Origin: Rhizobium sp. BK399
GTDB taxonomy: Bacteria > Pseudomonadota > Alphaproteobacteria > Rhizobiales > Rhizobiaceae
DNA length: 64,000 bases
Reading direction: 5' to 3'
Assembly (NCBI RefSeq): GCF_014194695.1
Contig: NZ_JACIAH010000001.1
Span: 186,001 to 250,000 of the forward strand
This document shows positions 34,867 through 42,800 of the stretch, one piece after another. Numbering within the stretch: the first letter of the stretch is position 1; each line of letters begins with the position of its first letter. A program made the translations under genes and the position numbers. The notes under the pieces are model-generated. The model was not told where the DNA came from, searched no databases, and saw only the letters and a list, made by a program, of their open reading frames with translations.

Positions 34867-36171
34867 TCATTGAACCGGCTGCTCCGTGGTGGCGGTCGTG
34901 TCGAGCGCAAGCTCGGCATTGCCGTCGAGCTGGTAGATATCGTCGCGGAACTGCACGACGCCATCCGGCATGCCCCAAGCGGAAATGTAGACGAAGTAAA
35001 CGGGCACTTCTTCGGCAAGCTTGATCGGTGTGTTGACGCGGGTCGTGATGACCTGCTCCATTTGCTGACGTGACCACGGCGGGGTCTCGCGCAGCAGCCA
35101 GGTCGTCAGGTCCCGAACGTTCTGGACGCGGACACAGCCAGAGGACTCAAAGCGCATCAGCTTGTTGAAGAGACCCTGCTGCGGCGTGTCGTGCATGTAC
35201 TCGCCGTTCTTGTTGTAGAAGTTGATCTTCGTGGACGCCATGGCGTTGATCTTGCCCGGATCCTGGCGGAACATGAAATTCGGCGCCTTCTCCGCATTCC
35301 AGTCGACCGTTTCCGGCGCCACCTCGTTGCCCTTGCCATCGATCAGGCGAATGGCATTCTTCTCGAGGTAGGTCGGGTCCTTGCGCATCAGTGGCACGAT
35401 GTCTTTTTCGACGATCGAGCGCGGTGCCGTCCAATAAGGATTGAGAATAACTTCGTAGATCTTCGAGTTAACGAGATGCGTCGGACGGCTAAGCCGGCCA
35501 ACAACCGCGGCGTGGCGCGTCGCAACGCTGCCGTCTTCCACCGCCTCGACGTAAGCCGCCGGAATGTTGACCATCACATGGCGGCGTCCCAGCTCTTCCG
35601 GGAAGGTCTGAATCCGGATGAGGTTGGTGTTCAGTTGCTGCAGGCGAACATCGGCCGGAACGTTCATCGCCTTCAAGGTGAACTCGCCGATAACACCGTC
35701 AGCCGGAAGGCCGTGACGCGCCTGGAAGCGCTTGACGGCGCCGTCGACATAGGAATCGAACGCCGAAGACATGCCCGCCTCGCGCGGCAGGTCGCCGGTA
35801 ATGGCCAAACGCTGGCGAAGCCCCTGGACGGCCGGGTCCGTCACGCCGATCTGCAGGCGCTGCTGGCTTGGGCTCACTTGAGGCCAACCGCCCGCGGAGG
35901 CGATCTGCTGATACTGCATGATCGCCTGCTGGATACTGGGCACCGACTGCGGTCCGAGAATCGGCGTGTTCGAAACGACGGCCGTCGCCGTACGGGATGC
36001 CGCCTTTGCATCGAATTGGTCATCCCAATCGCCGCGCTGCGGAGCATTAATGAGCGAATCGATCGCCGACTGCGCGAGTGCGGGGGTAGCCAATGCGCCC
36101 GCTCCCACCATTGCCGCAGACGTCAGAAACGCCCGACGAGAAAGAGCTTCAGTTCCGATTTTCTTCGACAT
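34867..36171 (-). CDS. ldtP: L,D-transpeptidase, YcbB-like, Tat-exported (LdtP type)
   Basis: Periplasmic enzyme forming 3-3 crosslinks in peptidoglycan. The 434-residue protein starts with a twin-arginine signal (SRRAFLTSAAM, cleavage probably after ALA near residue 33). A peptidoglycan-binding domain at about 112-170 follows, then the YkuD catalytic domain (about 195-370) with H327 in MHDTP and the nucleophile C346 in SSGCVRVQNV. The YcbB-type scaffold and the nearby LdtR regulator match the LdtP/LdtR pair described in Liberibacter and Sinorhizobium; the symbol rests on that context. It has its own terminator and a long upstream region. Confidence 0.9.
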   Translation of the reverse strand: MSKKIGTEALSRRAFLTSAAMVGAGALATPALAQSAIDSLINAPQRGDWDDQFDAKAASRTATAVVSNTPILGPQSVPSIQQAIMQYQQIASAGGWPQVSPSQQRLQIGVTDPAVQGLRQRLAITGDLPREAGMSSAFDSYVDGAVKRFQARHGLPADGVIGEFTLKAMNVPADVRLQQLNTNLIRIQTFPEELGRRHVMVNIPAAYVEAVEDGSVATRHAAVVGRLSRPTHLVNSKIYEVILNPYWTAPRSIVEKDIVPLMRKDPTYLEKNAIRLIDGKGNEVAPETVDWNAEKAPNFMFRQDPGKINAMASTKINFYNKNGEYMHDTPQQGLFNKLMRFESSGCVRVQNVRDLTTWLLRETPPWSRQQMEQVITTRVNTPIKLAEEVPVYFVYISAWGMPDGVVQFRDDIYQLDGNAELALDTTATTEQPVQ

Positions 36172-36557
36172 TCATCCCAACCACTAAATTGCCGCTGCTT
36201 GAGAGACCGACGACCTTCGCTATCCCTGCGAGAGCGCAAATCCCTACCAACCCGTCGCCACGGCGCATTACACAATCTCTCTGCCGGCAATCACAGGATT
36301 GCGAGCAGGGAGCACGAGGTTATCGGACCTCAATTGGGGAAGCGCCATTTTGCCGTGCATTTCCGCTGACATGCTAATATGGCCAATTCGTGTCGCCTCG
36401 CACCACACTCAACCGTCGGTCGCAGACAACGCGGAAAAACCATATCGATCCACAGAATGTGGCGGTTAATAGCGGCTAAAAAACGGCTTGAATACAGGCG
36501 ATTATGCTTGCCTGCCATGCGTTGCAAAGATGTCACGACAGCGTTGACGGAAGGTGC
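36172..36557. other. Upstream region of the L,D-transpeptidase gene
   Basis: 386 bases without a gene, between the transpeptidase gene and the glycosyltransferase gene, both leftward. It should contain the transpeptidase promoter and probably an LdtR-binding site, which I cannot locate by eye. A short perfect hairpin CCACA-ttc-TGTGG lies near 36450. On the minus strand a T6 run (TTTTTT near 36479) follows a weak CAGGC/GCCTG stem, a possible poor terminator of the glycosyltransferase gene. Confidence 0.35.
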
Positions 36558-37424
36558 CTACTCGCGCCAGTGGTCGGCCACCCAAGGCGTTGGTCGGATG
36601 TAGTGGCGCAGATAACGAAACAGCGGCCTGTTGCGTCTTCGTTCGGGGTCGAACATGTGTCGGATATGATCCAGCGGCGGCGCCGCGCGGCCCTTCAACC
36701 CGAACCGTCCTTCGACCGCGAACTGCGGATGGAAGTCGCGTGGAAACAGGATCACCCGCGCATCACCCGGCAGGCGTGGCGTCAGGAAATAATTGAGCGG
36801 GAATGGCCAGCGGCAATCCTGCCTGAAATGGAGCACCCACCGACGCGGAAAGAACTTCGCGCCGCCGGGCGCATTTCTCGTCACAAAGCGCTGCTCGAAT
36901 TCATATTCGTCAGCAACCCCTTGGGGATCGGCACGGAATTTTTCTTGCAAGGAAACCAGCTTGCCGACAGGAAAGCGGAAGAGAGATGTCTGTCCGAGGC
37001 GTTCAAACGGCGTCGTCTGGTTGCGCGACAGGATGACGTCGTCAGGACCGCCGACCTCGAAGAATGAGTCGAGGGAACCGACGATGACCAGATCGAGGTC
37101 GAGGAACAGCACTGGACCACTCAAACTTCCAAGCTTCGGCCCCCAAAGTCGCCCCTTGGGCCAAATACCCTTCGTTCTCACCGGCATGTTTTCGACATCC
37201 AGCGGCGGCAGGTCCTCGCAAAGGATCTCAGGATTTAGATCGCTGCGATTGTCGGTGAAGCAAGTGAAGGTGAAGGGAGGCGTGATATTGCGCTTCACCA
37301 TGGCATAAAGACGGTTGATGAAGGGGGCACCATATTTCGTCCCCCAACTGATGCAGATGACCTGCTTCACCCCACCGCTCGCCGCCAAGACAGCTGACAC
37401 CATGACCTGCAACTCCTGATTCAC
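36558..37424 (-). CDS. Glycosyltransferase-like protein with DXD motif
   Basis: A 288-residue cytoplasmic protein resembling GT-A sugar transferases of the GT8/nucleotide-diphospho-sugar transferase group. The N-terminal nucleotide-binding strand is VKQVICISWGTKYG; the FTCFTDN turn and the LFLDLDLVIVGSLDSFFE segment with a D-L-D metal-binding motif follow. The C-terminus (HIRHMFDPERRRNRPLFRYL) is basic. Donor and acceptor are unknown. Start is a GTG at 37424 with GGGGG upstream; an ATG at 37403 is possible. It lies between the L,D-transpeptidase and ldtR genes, which may hint at an envelope role. Confidence 0.78.
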   Translation of the reverse strand: MNQELQVMVSAVLAASGGVKQVICISWGTKYGAPFINRLYAMVKRNITPPFTFTCFTDNRSDLNPEILCEDLPPLDVENMPVRTKGIWPKGRLWGPKLGSLSGPVLFLDLDLVIVGSLDSFFEVGGPDDVILSRNQTTPFERLGQTSLFRFPVGKLVSLQEKFRADPQGVADEYEFEQRFVTRNAPGGAKFFPRRWVLHFRQDCRWPFPLNYFLTPRLPGDARVILFPRDFHPQFAVEGRFGLKGRAAPPLDHIRHMFDPERRRNRPLFRYLRHYIRPTPWVADHWRE

Positions 37425-37510
37425 GCTAGAACCCCCAAAGGTTCGTGCGAAGTCATTAGCAAGTTGTCGGCCGAATATGTAGTCCCCCGCAACGGAGCGA
37501 GGAAACGCGA

Positions 37511-37542
37511 AAAGGGCGCTACGGAATACCGTTGCGCCCTTT
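37511..37542 (-). terminator. Terminator of ldtR
   Basis: AAAGGGCGC (37511-37519) pairs with GCGCCCTTT (37534-37542), extended inward by ACGG/CCGT with one A-A mismatch, around a short loop. On the minus strand TTT and C follow the stem. It lies 48 bp after the ldtR stop. Confidence 0.78.
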
Positions 37543-37589
37543 CGTGCCTTGGAGGTCTGATAAGCCAGCAGGGAAGTTGGCTTACGAGA

Positions 37590-38105
37590 TTACAGGCGGT
37601 AGAGGATCTGGTCGTTCCAGAAGCGGTCCAGACGGGTCAGCAGCTTGTTCATCTGCGTGAATTCGTCGGTACCGATGCCGCCGACCTTGTCGATCGAGCC
37701 TACGTGGCGCTCGTAGAGCTTGGCGACGGTTTCCGCGATGTCCTGGCCGGTTTCCGTCAGGCTGATGCGGACCGAGCGACGGTCGATGCGCGAGCGCTGG
37801 TGGTTGATGAAGCCGAGGTCGACGAGCTTCTTGACGTTGTAGGAAACGTTGGAGCCCAGGTAGTAACCGCGAGAGCGAAGTTCGCCGGCGGTCAGCTCGG
37901 AGTTGCCGATGTTGAAGAGGAGAAGTGCCTGGACAGCGTTCACATCGCTGCGACCCTGACGGTCGAACTCATCCTTGATGACGTCGAGCAGACGGCGGTG
38001 AAGACGTTCAACAAGATGAAGGGATTCCATGTAAAGATCACGGATGCCCTGTTCCTGCTGGTCACGGAAGTTCGATACTGCCTGCGGCTTGATTTTCGTG
38101 TTCAT
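37590..38105 (-). CDS. ldtR: MarR family regulator LdtR
   Basis: A 171-residue winged-helix regulator of the MarR family, with LTAGELRSRGYYLGSNVSYN as the recognition helix region and the wing INHQRSRIDRRSVRISLTE, followed by dimerisation helices. The sequence matches the LdtR group, known in Liberibacter and Sinorhizobium as a regulator of the ldtP L,D-transpeptidase and stress tolerance genes; here ldtP lies 1.4 kb downstream. The ATG at 38105 follows GAGGCAG. An AT-rich promoter region upstream has two direct CTTAA repeats (38189-38193 and 38202-38206), a possible autoregulatory site. Confidence 0.9.
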   Translation of the reverse strand: MNTKIKPQAVSNFRDQQEQGIRDLYMESLHLVERLHRRLLDVIKDEFDRQGRSDVNAVQALLLFNIGNSELTAGELRSRGYYLGSNVSYNVKKLVDLGFINHQRSRIDRRSVRISLTETGQDIAETVAKLYERHVGSIDKVGGIGTDEFTQMNKLLTRLDRFWNDQILYRL

Positions 38106-38234
38106 GATGACTGCCTCACTGTTTGTTTGGCGGTGTTGGTTTTCTTCCCGCCTTGAGACAGACCCTATCGAATACAAATAAAATTCTACTTAAACCGCAG
38201 GCTTAACAGTGCCTTACCGAATCTCCTAGATGTA

Positions 38235-38672
38235 TCAGGGTAAATCAACGCTTACCTGCTGGCGCCGCTTTCGCTTCTCGTACCAGAGCACGGCGCGGAA
38301 TCCCACGTAGACCAGAGCGACCGCAATATGCAGGAGAACGATCAGCCGGTTGGACCCGAAAACGTCCGGCATGAAGCCGTGCATGATGACCTGTCCGCCT
38401 GCCGCTAGCACCCAGATTACCGGGCCCCAGGAGACGGCCAGCCAAAGGCCGAGGGACGCAACAGGAAAGAGAACGGCAAGGCAGGTGCTTGCGACCTTCC
38501 AGGGAAGGCTGAGCAGGTCGAAGCGCCCTGCCCCCACCAGCGAGTAGCCGACAAGCATCGCCCAATACTGCAATCCAAACCAGAAGCAGGACATCGCGAC
38601 CAGGCGCAAGAACAGGATGAACAGAACGCTGGTTAGCGTCGGCTTCGGTATCGTCGGAGAATCAGCGTCCAT
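38235..38672 (-). CDS. DUF6163 membrane protein
   Basis: A 145-residue protein with about four membrane helices (about 17-45, 55-75, 80-97 and 108-130) and a basic C-terminus. Sequence and position next to ldtR and hemB match the rhizobial DUF6163 family, whose function is unknown. It is upstream of ldtR on the same strand with a 129-bp gap and diverges from hemB. Its conserved place beside ldtR suggests an envelope role, which is inference. Confidence 0.8.
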   Translation of the reverse strand: MDADSPTIPKPTLTSVLFILFLRLVAMSCFWFGLQYWAMLVGYSLVGAGRFDLLSLPWKVASTCLAVLFPVASLGLWLAVSWGPVIWVLAAGGQVIMHGFMPDVFGSNRLIVLLHIAVALVYVGFRAVLWYEKRKRRQQVSVDLP

Positions 38673-38806
38673 ATCTAAAACAATAGGGTTGCAGTTGGGA
38701 CTTCGCCAGCGGCTCGATTATTGCGGCCAATCGTCCGGTTTGGTTTTCGGCCGTGCCATGATAATGAGCGCATCGACAATTGGAATGGCAGAAAGCTGGA
38801 ACGACC

Positions 38807-39820
38807 ATGCAGGACAAGACGCATCTCGTCGACGACATCACCGGCCATCGGCGCATGCGCCGCAACCGCAAGGCCGACTGGACGCGGCGCCTGGTACAGG
38901 AAAACCGGCTGACGGTGGACGATCTGATCTGGCCGGTTTTCGTCGTTCCCGGCTCCGGCATCATCGAACCGATACCGGCAATGCCCGGCGTCAACCGGAT
39001 GAGTGTGGATAAGCTCGTCGAAGCCACCAGGGAGGCGGCCGATCTCGGCATCCCGGCGATCGCGACCTTTCCGAACATCGAGATGGAACTCCGCGACGAA
39101 ACCGGATCGAACAGTCTTGAGGCCAACAACCTGATCAACCAGGCGACGATCGCTATCAAGAAGGCAGTGCCCAATATCGGGGTCATCACGGATGTGGCGC
39201 TCGATCCTTTCACCAGCCATGGCCACGACGGGATCCTGCGACATGGCGAGATCGTCAACGACCAGACGGTCGATCAGGTTGCGCGCGCGGCCGTCATGCA
39301 GGCCAATGCCGGCTCTGACATCATTTCGCCGTCGGAGATGATGGACGGTAGAATCGGCGCCATCCGCCGCGCCCTTGACGCTGCCGGGCACCAGAATGTT
39401 GGTATCATGAGCTACGCCACCAAATTCGCCTCGGCATTCTATGGCCCCTACCGCGAGGCGATCTCGACCGGCGGGCTGCTCAAGGGCGACAAGAAGACCT
39501 ATTACATCGATCCGGCAAACGGGACCGAAGCGATCCGGGACGCGGCGCTCGACGTCGAGGAAGGCGCCGACATGCTGATGGTCAAGCCGGGACTGCCCTA
39601 TCTCGACATCTGTTGGCGCATGAAGGAGGCTTTCGGACTACCCACCTTCGCCTACCAAGTTTCGGGCGAATACACACAGATCAAGGCGGCCGCGATGAAC
39701 GGCTGGATCGACGGTGAACGGGCGATGCTGGAAACCCTGCTTTCATTCAAGCGCGCCGGGTGTGATGGCGTCCTCACCTATTTTGCGGTCGAGGTGGCCA
39801 GGATTTTAGCCAAGCGCTGA
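38807..39820 (+). CDS. hemB: Delta-aminolevulinic acid dehydratase (porphobilinogen synthase)
   Basis: Condenses two 5-aminolevulinate molecules to porphobilinogen in heme synthesis. The 337-residue protein has the two Schiff-base lysines in SYATKFASAFYGPYREA and MLMVKPGLPYLD. The segment that carries zinc-binding cysteines in many homologues reads DVALDPFTSHGHDGIL here, with aspartates in their place, so it is of the magnesium-dependent, Asp-rich type known from Bradyrhizobium. The ATG at 38807 follows GGAACGACC and an N-terminal extension from 38780 is unlikely. A short inverted repeat follows the gene. Confidence 0.96.
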   Translation: MQDKTHLVDDITGHRRMRRNRKADWTRRLVQENRLTVDDLIWPVFVVPGSGIIEPIPAMPGVNRMSVDKLVEATREAADLGIPAIATFPNIEMELRDETGSNSLEANNLINQATIAIKKAVPNIGVITDVALDPFTSHGHDGILRHGEIVNDQTVDQVARAAVMQANAGSDIISPSEMMDGRIGAIRRALDAAGHQNVGIMSYATKFASAFYGPYREAISTGGLLKGDKKTYYIDPANGTEAIRDAALDVEEGADMLMVKPGLPYLDICWRMKEAFGLPTFAYQVSGEYTQIKAAAMNGWIDGERAMLETLLSFKRAGCDGVLTYFAVEVARILAKR

Positions 39821-39825
39821 CTGCG

Positions 39826-39844
39826 CGCAAATATTGCATTTGCG
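39826..39844. repeat. Inverted repeat after hemB
   Basis: CGCAAAT (39826-39832) and ATTTGCG (39838-39844) form a perfect 7-bp dyad with a 5-base spacer, five bases after the hemB stop. There is no T tract, so it is either a weak terminator or an operator for the RDD gene 51 bp further on. Confidence 0.4.
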
Positions 39845-39895
39845 GGAAGCGATACCATATCAGCGGCATCACTTTCTCGAAAGGAGACCGCAACA

Positions 39896-40354
39896 ATGAC
39901 GCTCACTCCCAACCCGCTTTATGCCGCACCGGACGAGTGGCGCGCCTACAGCGGCACGCTGAGCCGTCGTGTCTTCGCATTCATCCTCGATTACGTGATC
40001 GTTCTGCTGCTTTGCATCCCGGCAGCCGTCGTGCTTTTCTTCCTGTCGATCGTCACACTGGGGCTCGGATTCTTTCTCTATCCGGCCTTGTTCGTGATCG
40101 TTGCCGGCCTCTATTTCGGCTTCACCGTTGGCGGTTCCAGTCAGGCCTCGCTTGGGATGCGCGCAATGGGAATCGCAATCATCCGAGTCGACGGGCAGCG
40201 GATGGATTTTCTGACCGCCATCGTTCACCTGGCGCTTTTCTGGATCTTGAACTCCGTTCTGACGCCGCTGATTCTGCTGGTCGGCCTGTTTACCGAGCGC
40301 AGCCGGCTTATCCACGATTTTCTGGTCGGCACGGTCACCGTACGCACCGCCTAG
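39896..40354 (+). CDS. RDD family membrane protein
   Basis: A 152-residue protein with an RDD domain: about three membrane helices with the opening GTLSRRVFAFILDYVIVLLL (the arginine and aspartate that name the family) and the segment SLGMRAMGIAIIRVDGQRMD. Function is generally unknown; some RDD proteins are ion exchangers. The ATG at 39896 follows AAAGGAGACC. It may be transcribed with hemB (75-bp gap) or alone. A weak GGCTGC/GCAGCC hairpin (40384-40407) lies after it. Confidence 0.88.
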   Translation: MTLTPNPLYAAPDEWRAYSGTLSRRVFAFILDYVIVLLLCIPAAVVLFFLSIVTLGLGFFLYPALFVIVAGLYFGFTVGGSSQASLGMRAMGIAIIRVDGQRMDFLTAIVHLALFWILNSVLTPLILLVGLFTERSRLIHDFLVGTVTVRTA

Positions 40355-40532
40355 ATCGGGTCCTTACACGCTAAAATAAACGCGGCTGCTGGCCTTTGCT
40401 GGCAGCCTTTGGGCGCCATATCCAAAAGTATAACGGGCAACATCGGACAACAGAATGGCCGCGCTGTTGACGTTTTTTATTCTTAAGTCATCCTGTAGAT
40501 AAGCAGCGAACCGAAGGAAATCTCCGGAACAG

Positions 40533-41309
40533 ATGAATACGCAGACGACGCCCTCACCGCAGTTTTACCTGACTGCTCCGGCTGCGTGCCCTTATCTGGC
40601 CCACGAGATGGAACGCAAGGTCTTCACACATCTCGTCGGGCCGCGTGCAGCGGAGATGAACGATATCCTGACACAGGGCGGCTTTCGCCGATCGCAGAAC
40701 ATTGCCTATCGGCCAGCGTGCGAAGCCTGCCGTGCCTGCATCTCGGTGCGCATCCTCCCGCAGGAGTTCTTGCCGACAAAGTCGATGAAACGGGTTCTGG
40801 CGACAAACGACGATATCATCTCCACGGAGTTTCCTGCCCAGCCCTCCAGCGAGCAGTATTCGCTGTTCCGACGCTATCTTGATTTTCGCCACCAACAGGG
40901 CGGAATGTCCGACATGACTGTGCTCGACTACGCCATCATGGTCGAGGATACGCATGTGAACACCAAGATCATCGAGTATCGGCTTCGAAAGGAAGGGGCC
41001 GGGATCGAAGAGCGGCCGACGGGCGAACTGGTGGCAGCCGCCCTCACCGATACCATGAGCGACGGCTTGTCGATGGTCTATTCCTACTTCAACCCTGATA
41101 TGGATCGGCGCTCGCTCGGGACCTTCATGATCCTTGATCACATCAGGCGGACAAAGGCTTTGGGTCTTCCGCACGTTTACTTGGGCTACTGGGTTCAAGG
41201 ATCGCGGAAAATGGACTACAAGACTCGCTTCCAGCCGCAGGAGCACCTGACTTCGCGCGGTTGGGAACGTTTCGATCCCTCCGCATTGCCCGAAAGTACA
41301 CGCTACTAA
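40533..41309 (+). CDS. bpt: Aspartate/glutamate leucyltransferase (Bpt, ATE family)
   Basis: Aminoacyl-tRNA-protein transferase that adds leucine to proteins with N-terminal Asp or Glu, feeding the ClpAP N-degron pathway. The 258-residue protein has an ATE_N domain with the cysteine motif CPYLA and [13 protein letters not shown] (about 19 and 63-75) and an ATE_C domain with [20 protein letters not shown] and [16 protein letters not shown]. Length fits bacterial Bpt. The ATG at 40533 is the first in frame. The downstream transporter gene begins directly after its TAA, indicating coupling. Confidence 0.93.
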   Translation: MNTQTTPSPQFYLTAPAACPYLAHEMERKVFTHLVGPRAAEMNDILTQGGFRRSQNIAYRPACEACRACISVRILPQEFLPTKSMKRVLATNDDIISTEFPAQPSSEQYSLFRRYLDFRHQQGGMSDMTVLDYAIMVEDTHVNTKIIEYRLRKEGAGIEERPTGELVAAALTDTMSDGLSMVYSYFNPDMDRRSLGTFMILDHIRRTKALGLPHVYLGYWVQGSRKMDYKTRFQPQEHLTSRGWERFDPSALPESTRY

Positions 41310-42197
41310 ATGCTCCTCCCCTCCCTTTCCGATCATCGGAAGGGTCTGCTGCTGACAGCAATCGGCGGCCTGGCTCTTTCCATGGACATTCCCCTCGTGC
41401 GCCTTGCTCATGGAGACATGTGGTCGATCCTCGGCGCACGCAGCATCACGACCGTCGCCGTGACCGTGGTCCTGATCTGCCTCATCCGATACGTCAAGGG
41501 AACATGGCCAGTGCTTGTGCCCGGCAAACATGGCCTTGCAACGGGATTGCTCTACGGCTGCTCGACGCTGACCTTCCTGCTCGCCGTCTTCAATACGGCA
41601 ACGGCGAATGTGGTCTTCATCGTCGCGTTCAATCCGATGTTCGGGGCCCTCCTCTCCTGGATATTCCTCAAGGAGCGCCCTTCGCTCTCCACGCTCGTTA
41701 CCATGGCCGTCATGGTGTTCGGTGTTGGCTTGATCGTCCGTGACGGATTGGCCGGCGGCCATGTCTTCGGCGATGCCATGGCGCTGCTCAGCGCTTTCAT
41801 CCTCGCGTCGGCGATCACAGTCGGTCGTGCATCGCGCCGAGACATGGGCTTCGTGCCGTTGCTTGCGGCCGCCATGCCTGCCATCCTCGGTTTTGCCAAC
41901 GCTTTGCCGGCTGGACTCGTCATAGAGCATCCGGCGTGGATCGTCCTCAACGGCGCGCTGCTGATGCCGGTTGCGTTTTGGTGCCTTGCCACGGGGCCGC
42001 GTTACCTGTCGGCGCCGGAAGTCGGCATGTTCTACCTGCTCGAAACCATCCTGGCTCCGATCTGGATCTGGTTAATTTTCGCAGAAGCGCCGCCGACGAT
42101 GACTCTCATCGGCGGCACGATCCTGGTCTGCGCGATTATGGCGCACTCGCTTTGGATGGTTCGGCGGAAACCTTCGCGACAATCTCTGGCACATTGA
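41310..42197 (+). CDS. EamA family (DMT) transporter
   Basis: A 295-residue membrane protein with ten predicted helices in two EamA repeats, of the drug/metabolite exporter superfamily. The first repeat includes ALSMDIPLVRL and ATANVVFIVAFNPMFGALLS; the second includes GPRYLSAPEVGMFYLLETIL and ends at about 285. The substrate is unknown. The start codon abuts the bpt stop with no gap. The last 62 bp overlap the end of the convergent SRPBCC gene. Confidence 0.88.
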   Translation: MLLPSLSDHRKGLLLTAIGGLALSMDIPLVRLAHGDMWSILGARSITTVAVTVVLICLIRYVKGTWPVLVPGKHGLATGLLYGCSTLTFLLAVFNTATANVVFIVAFNPMFGALLSWIFLKERPSLSTLVTMAVMVFGVGLIVRDGLAGGHVFGDAMALLSAFILASAITVGRASRRDMGFVPLLAAAMPAILGFANALPAGLVIEHPAWIVLNGALLMPVAFWCLATGPRYLSAPEVGMFYLLETILAPIWIWLIFAEAPPTMTLIGGTILVCAIMAHSLWMVRRKPSRQSLAH

Positions 42198-42645
42198 CCA
42201 CCTGCATGGCATCGAGTTCGCGCTCGAGCCCTTGCATGACGTGAACCCAACCCTGCCGCGTCTGCTCCTCGAACTGCCCCCATTCAGAGCACATTTCGTG
42301 TGAGAGCGTCAGCCGTGTGCCTTCTGCAAGGGGTTCGATGTCTATCTGGATTCGGTCCGCATTGTGATCATGCTCGGCTGCAGAGAAGCAGAAGACCATC
42401 CGTCGCGGACGACGCAGTTCCAGAAACACGCCGTAATGAACCGCATCACCAGTCGGACGCCGATCGATGACGAGAAAATGCCCGCCAACCTTCGGATCGA
42501 TATCGGCGCGGATCACGCGGCCTTCATCGCTCGCGAAGAGAAAGCGTTTTGCAATCTGAGGGTTCAGCCATGCGTCATAGACAGCGCAGGGCGAGGCATT
42601 GAAAGTATGCGCAACATTCAAGGTGATGGTATTGCAAGCACTCAT
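42136..42645 (-). CDS. SRPBCC (AHSA1-like) domain protein
   Basis: A 169-residue protein of the AHSA1/START-like group: ITLNVAHTFNASPCAVYDAW at the start, VGGHFLVIDRRPTGDAVHYG in the middle and GTRLTLSHEMCSEWGQFEEQ near the end form the helix-grip fold that binds hydrophobic ligands. Such genes are often paired with ArsR regulators; none is visible here. The ATG at 42645 has GGAGG with 7-base spacing; an ATG at 42651 is too close to it. A 9-bp dyad lies about 50 bp upstream. The 3' end overlaps the transporter gene by 62 bp. Confidence 0.85.
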   Translation of the reverse strand: MSACNTITLNVAHTFNASPCAVYDAWLNPQIAKRFLFASDEGRVIRADIDPKVGGHFLVIDRRPTGDAVHYGVFLELRRPRRMVFCFSAAEHDHNADRIQIDIEPLAEGTRLTLSHEMCSEWGQFEEQTRQGWVHVMQGLERELDAMQVVNVPEIVAKVSAEPSKASAP

Positions 42646-42693
42646 CAACATTCCTCCGTGATCGACATGATGCTCCCGAAAGCGCCACATTCG

Positions 42694-42719
42694 ATCATTC
42701 CGTCCGCCTACGGAATGAT
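42694..42719 (-). promoter_or_regulatory. Strong dyad upstream of the SRPBCC gene
   Basis: ATCATTCCG (42694-42702) and CGGAATGAT (42711-42719) are perfect 9-bp inverted repeats with an 8-base spacer, centred about 61 bp before the gene start. This looks like an operator for a dimeric regulator; the alternative is an RNA hairpin in the leader. Confidence 0.5.
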
Positions 42720-42763
42720 GTCTGTCCATGTTGTGATTACAGGACAGAATTAGAGGAATTGCA

Positions 42764-42780
42764 CCGCTCGCCAAGAGCGG
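42764..42780 (-). terminator. Possible terminator of parC
   Basis: CCGCTC (42764-42769) and GAGCGG (42775-42780) form a perfect 6-bp stem with a 5-nt loop, 20 bp after the parC stop. The minus-strand bases that follow are TGCAATTCCTCTAATTC, without a clean T tract, so termination efficiency is doubtful. Confidence 0.4.
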
Positions 42781-42800
42781 CGCGCGGATTTATTTTTGCC

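Noticed and set aside
40554..41930. 458-codon minus-strand ORF opposite bpt and the EamA gene
   Set aside because: It is antisense to two genes with clear motifs, and its histidine-, glutamate- and arginine-rich composition is typical of a high-GC shadow frame.
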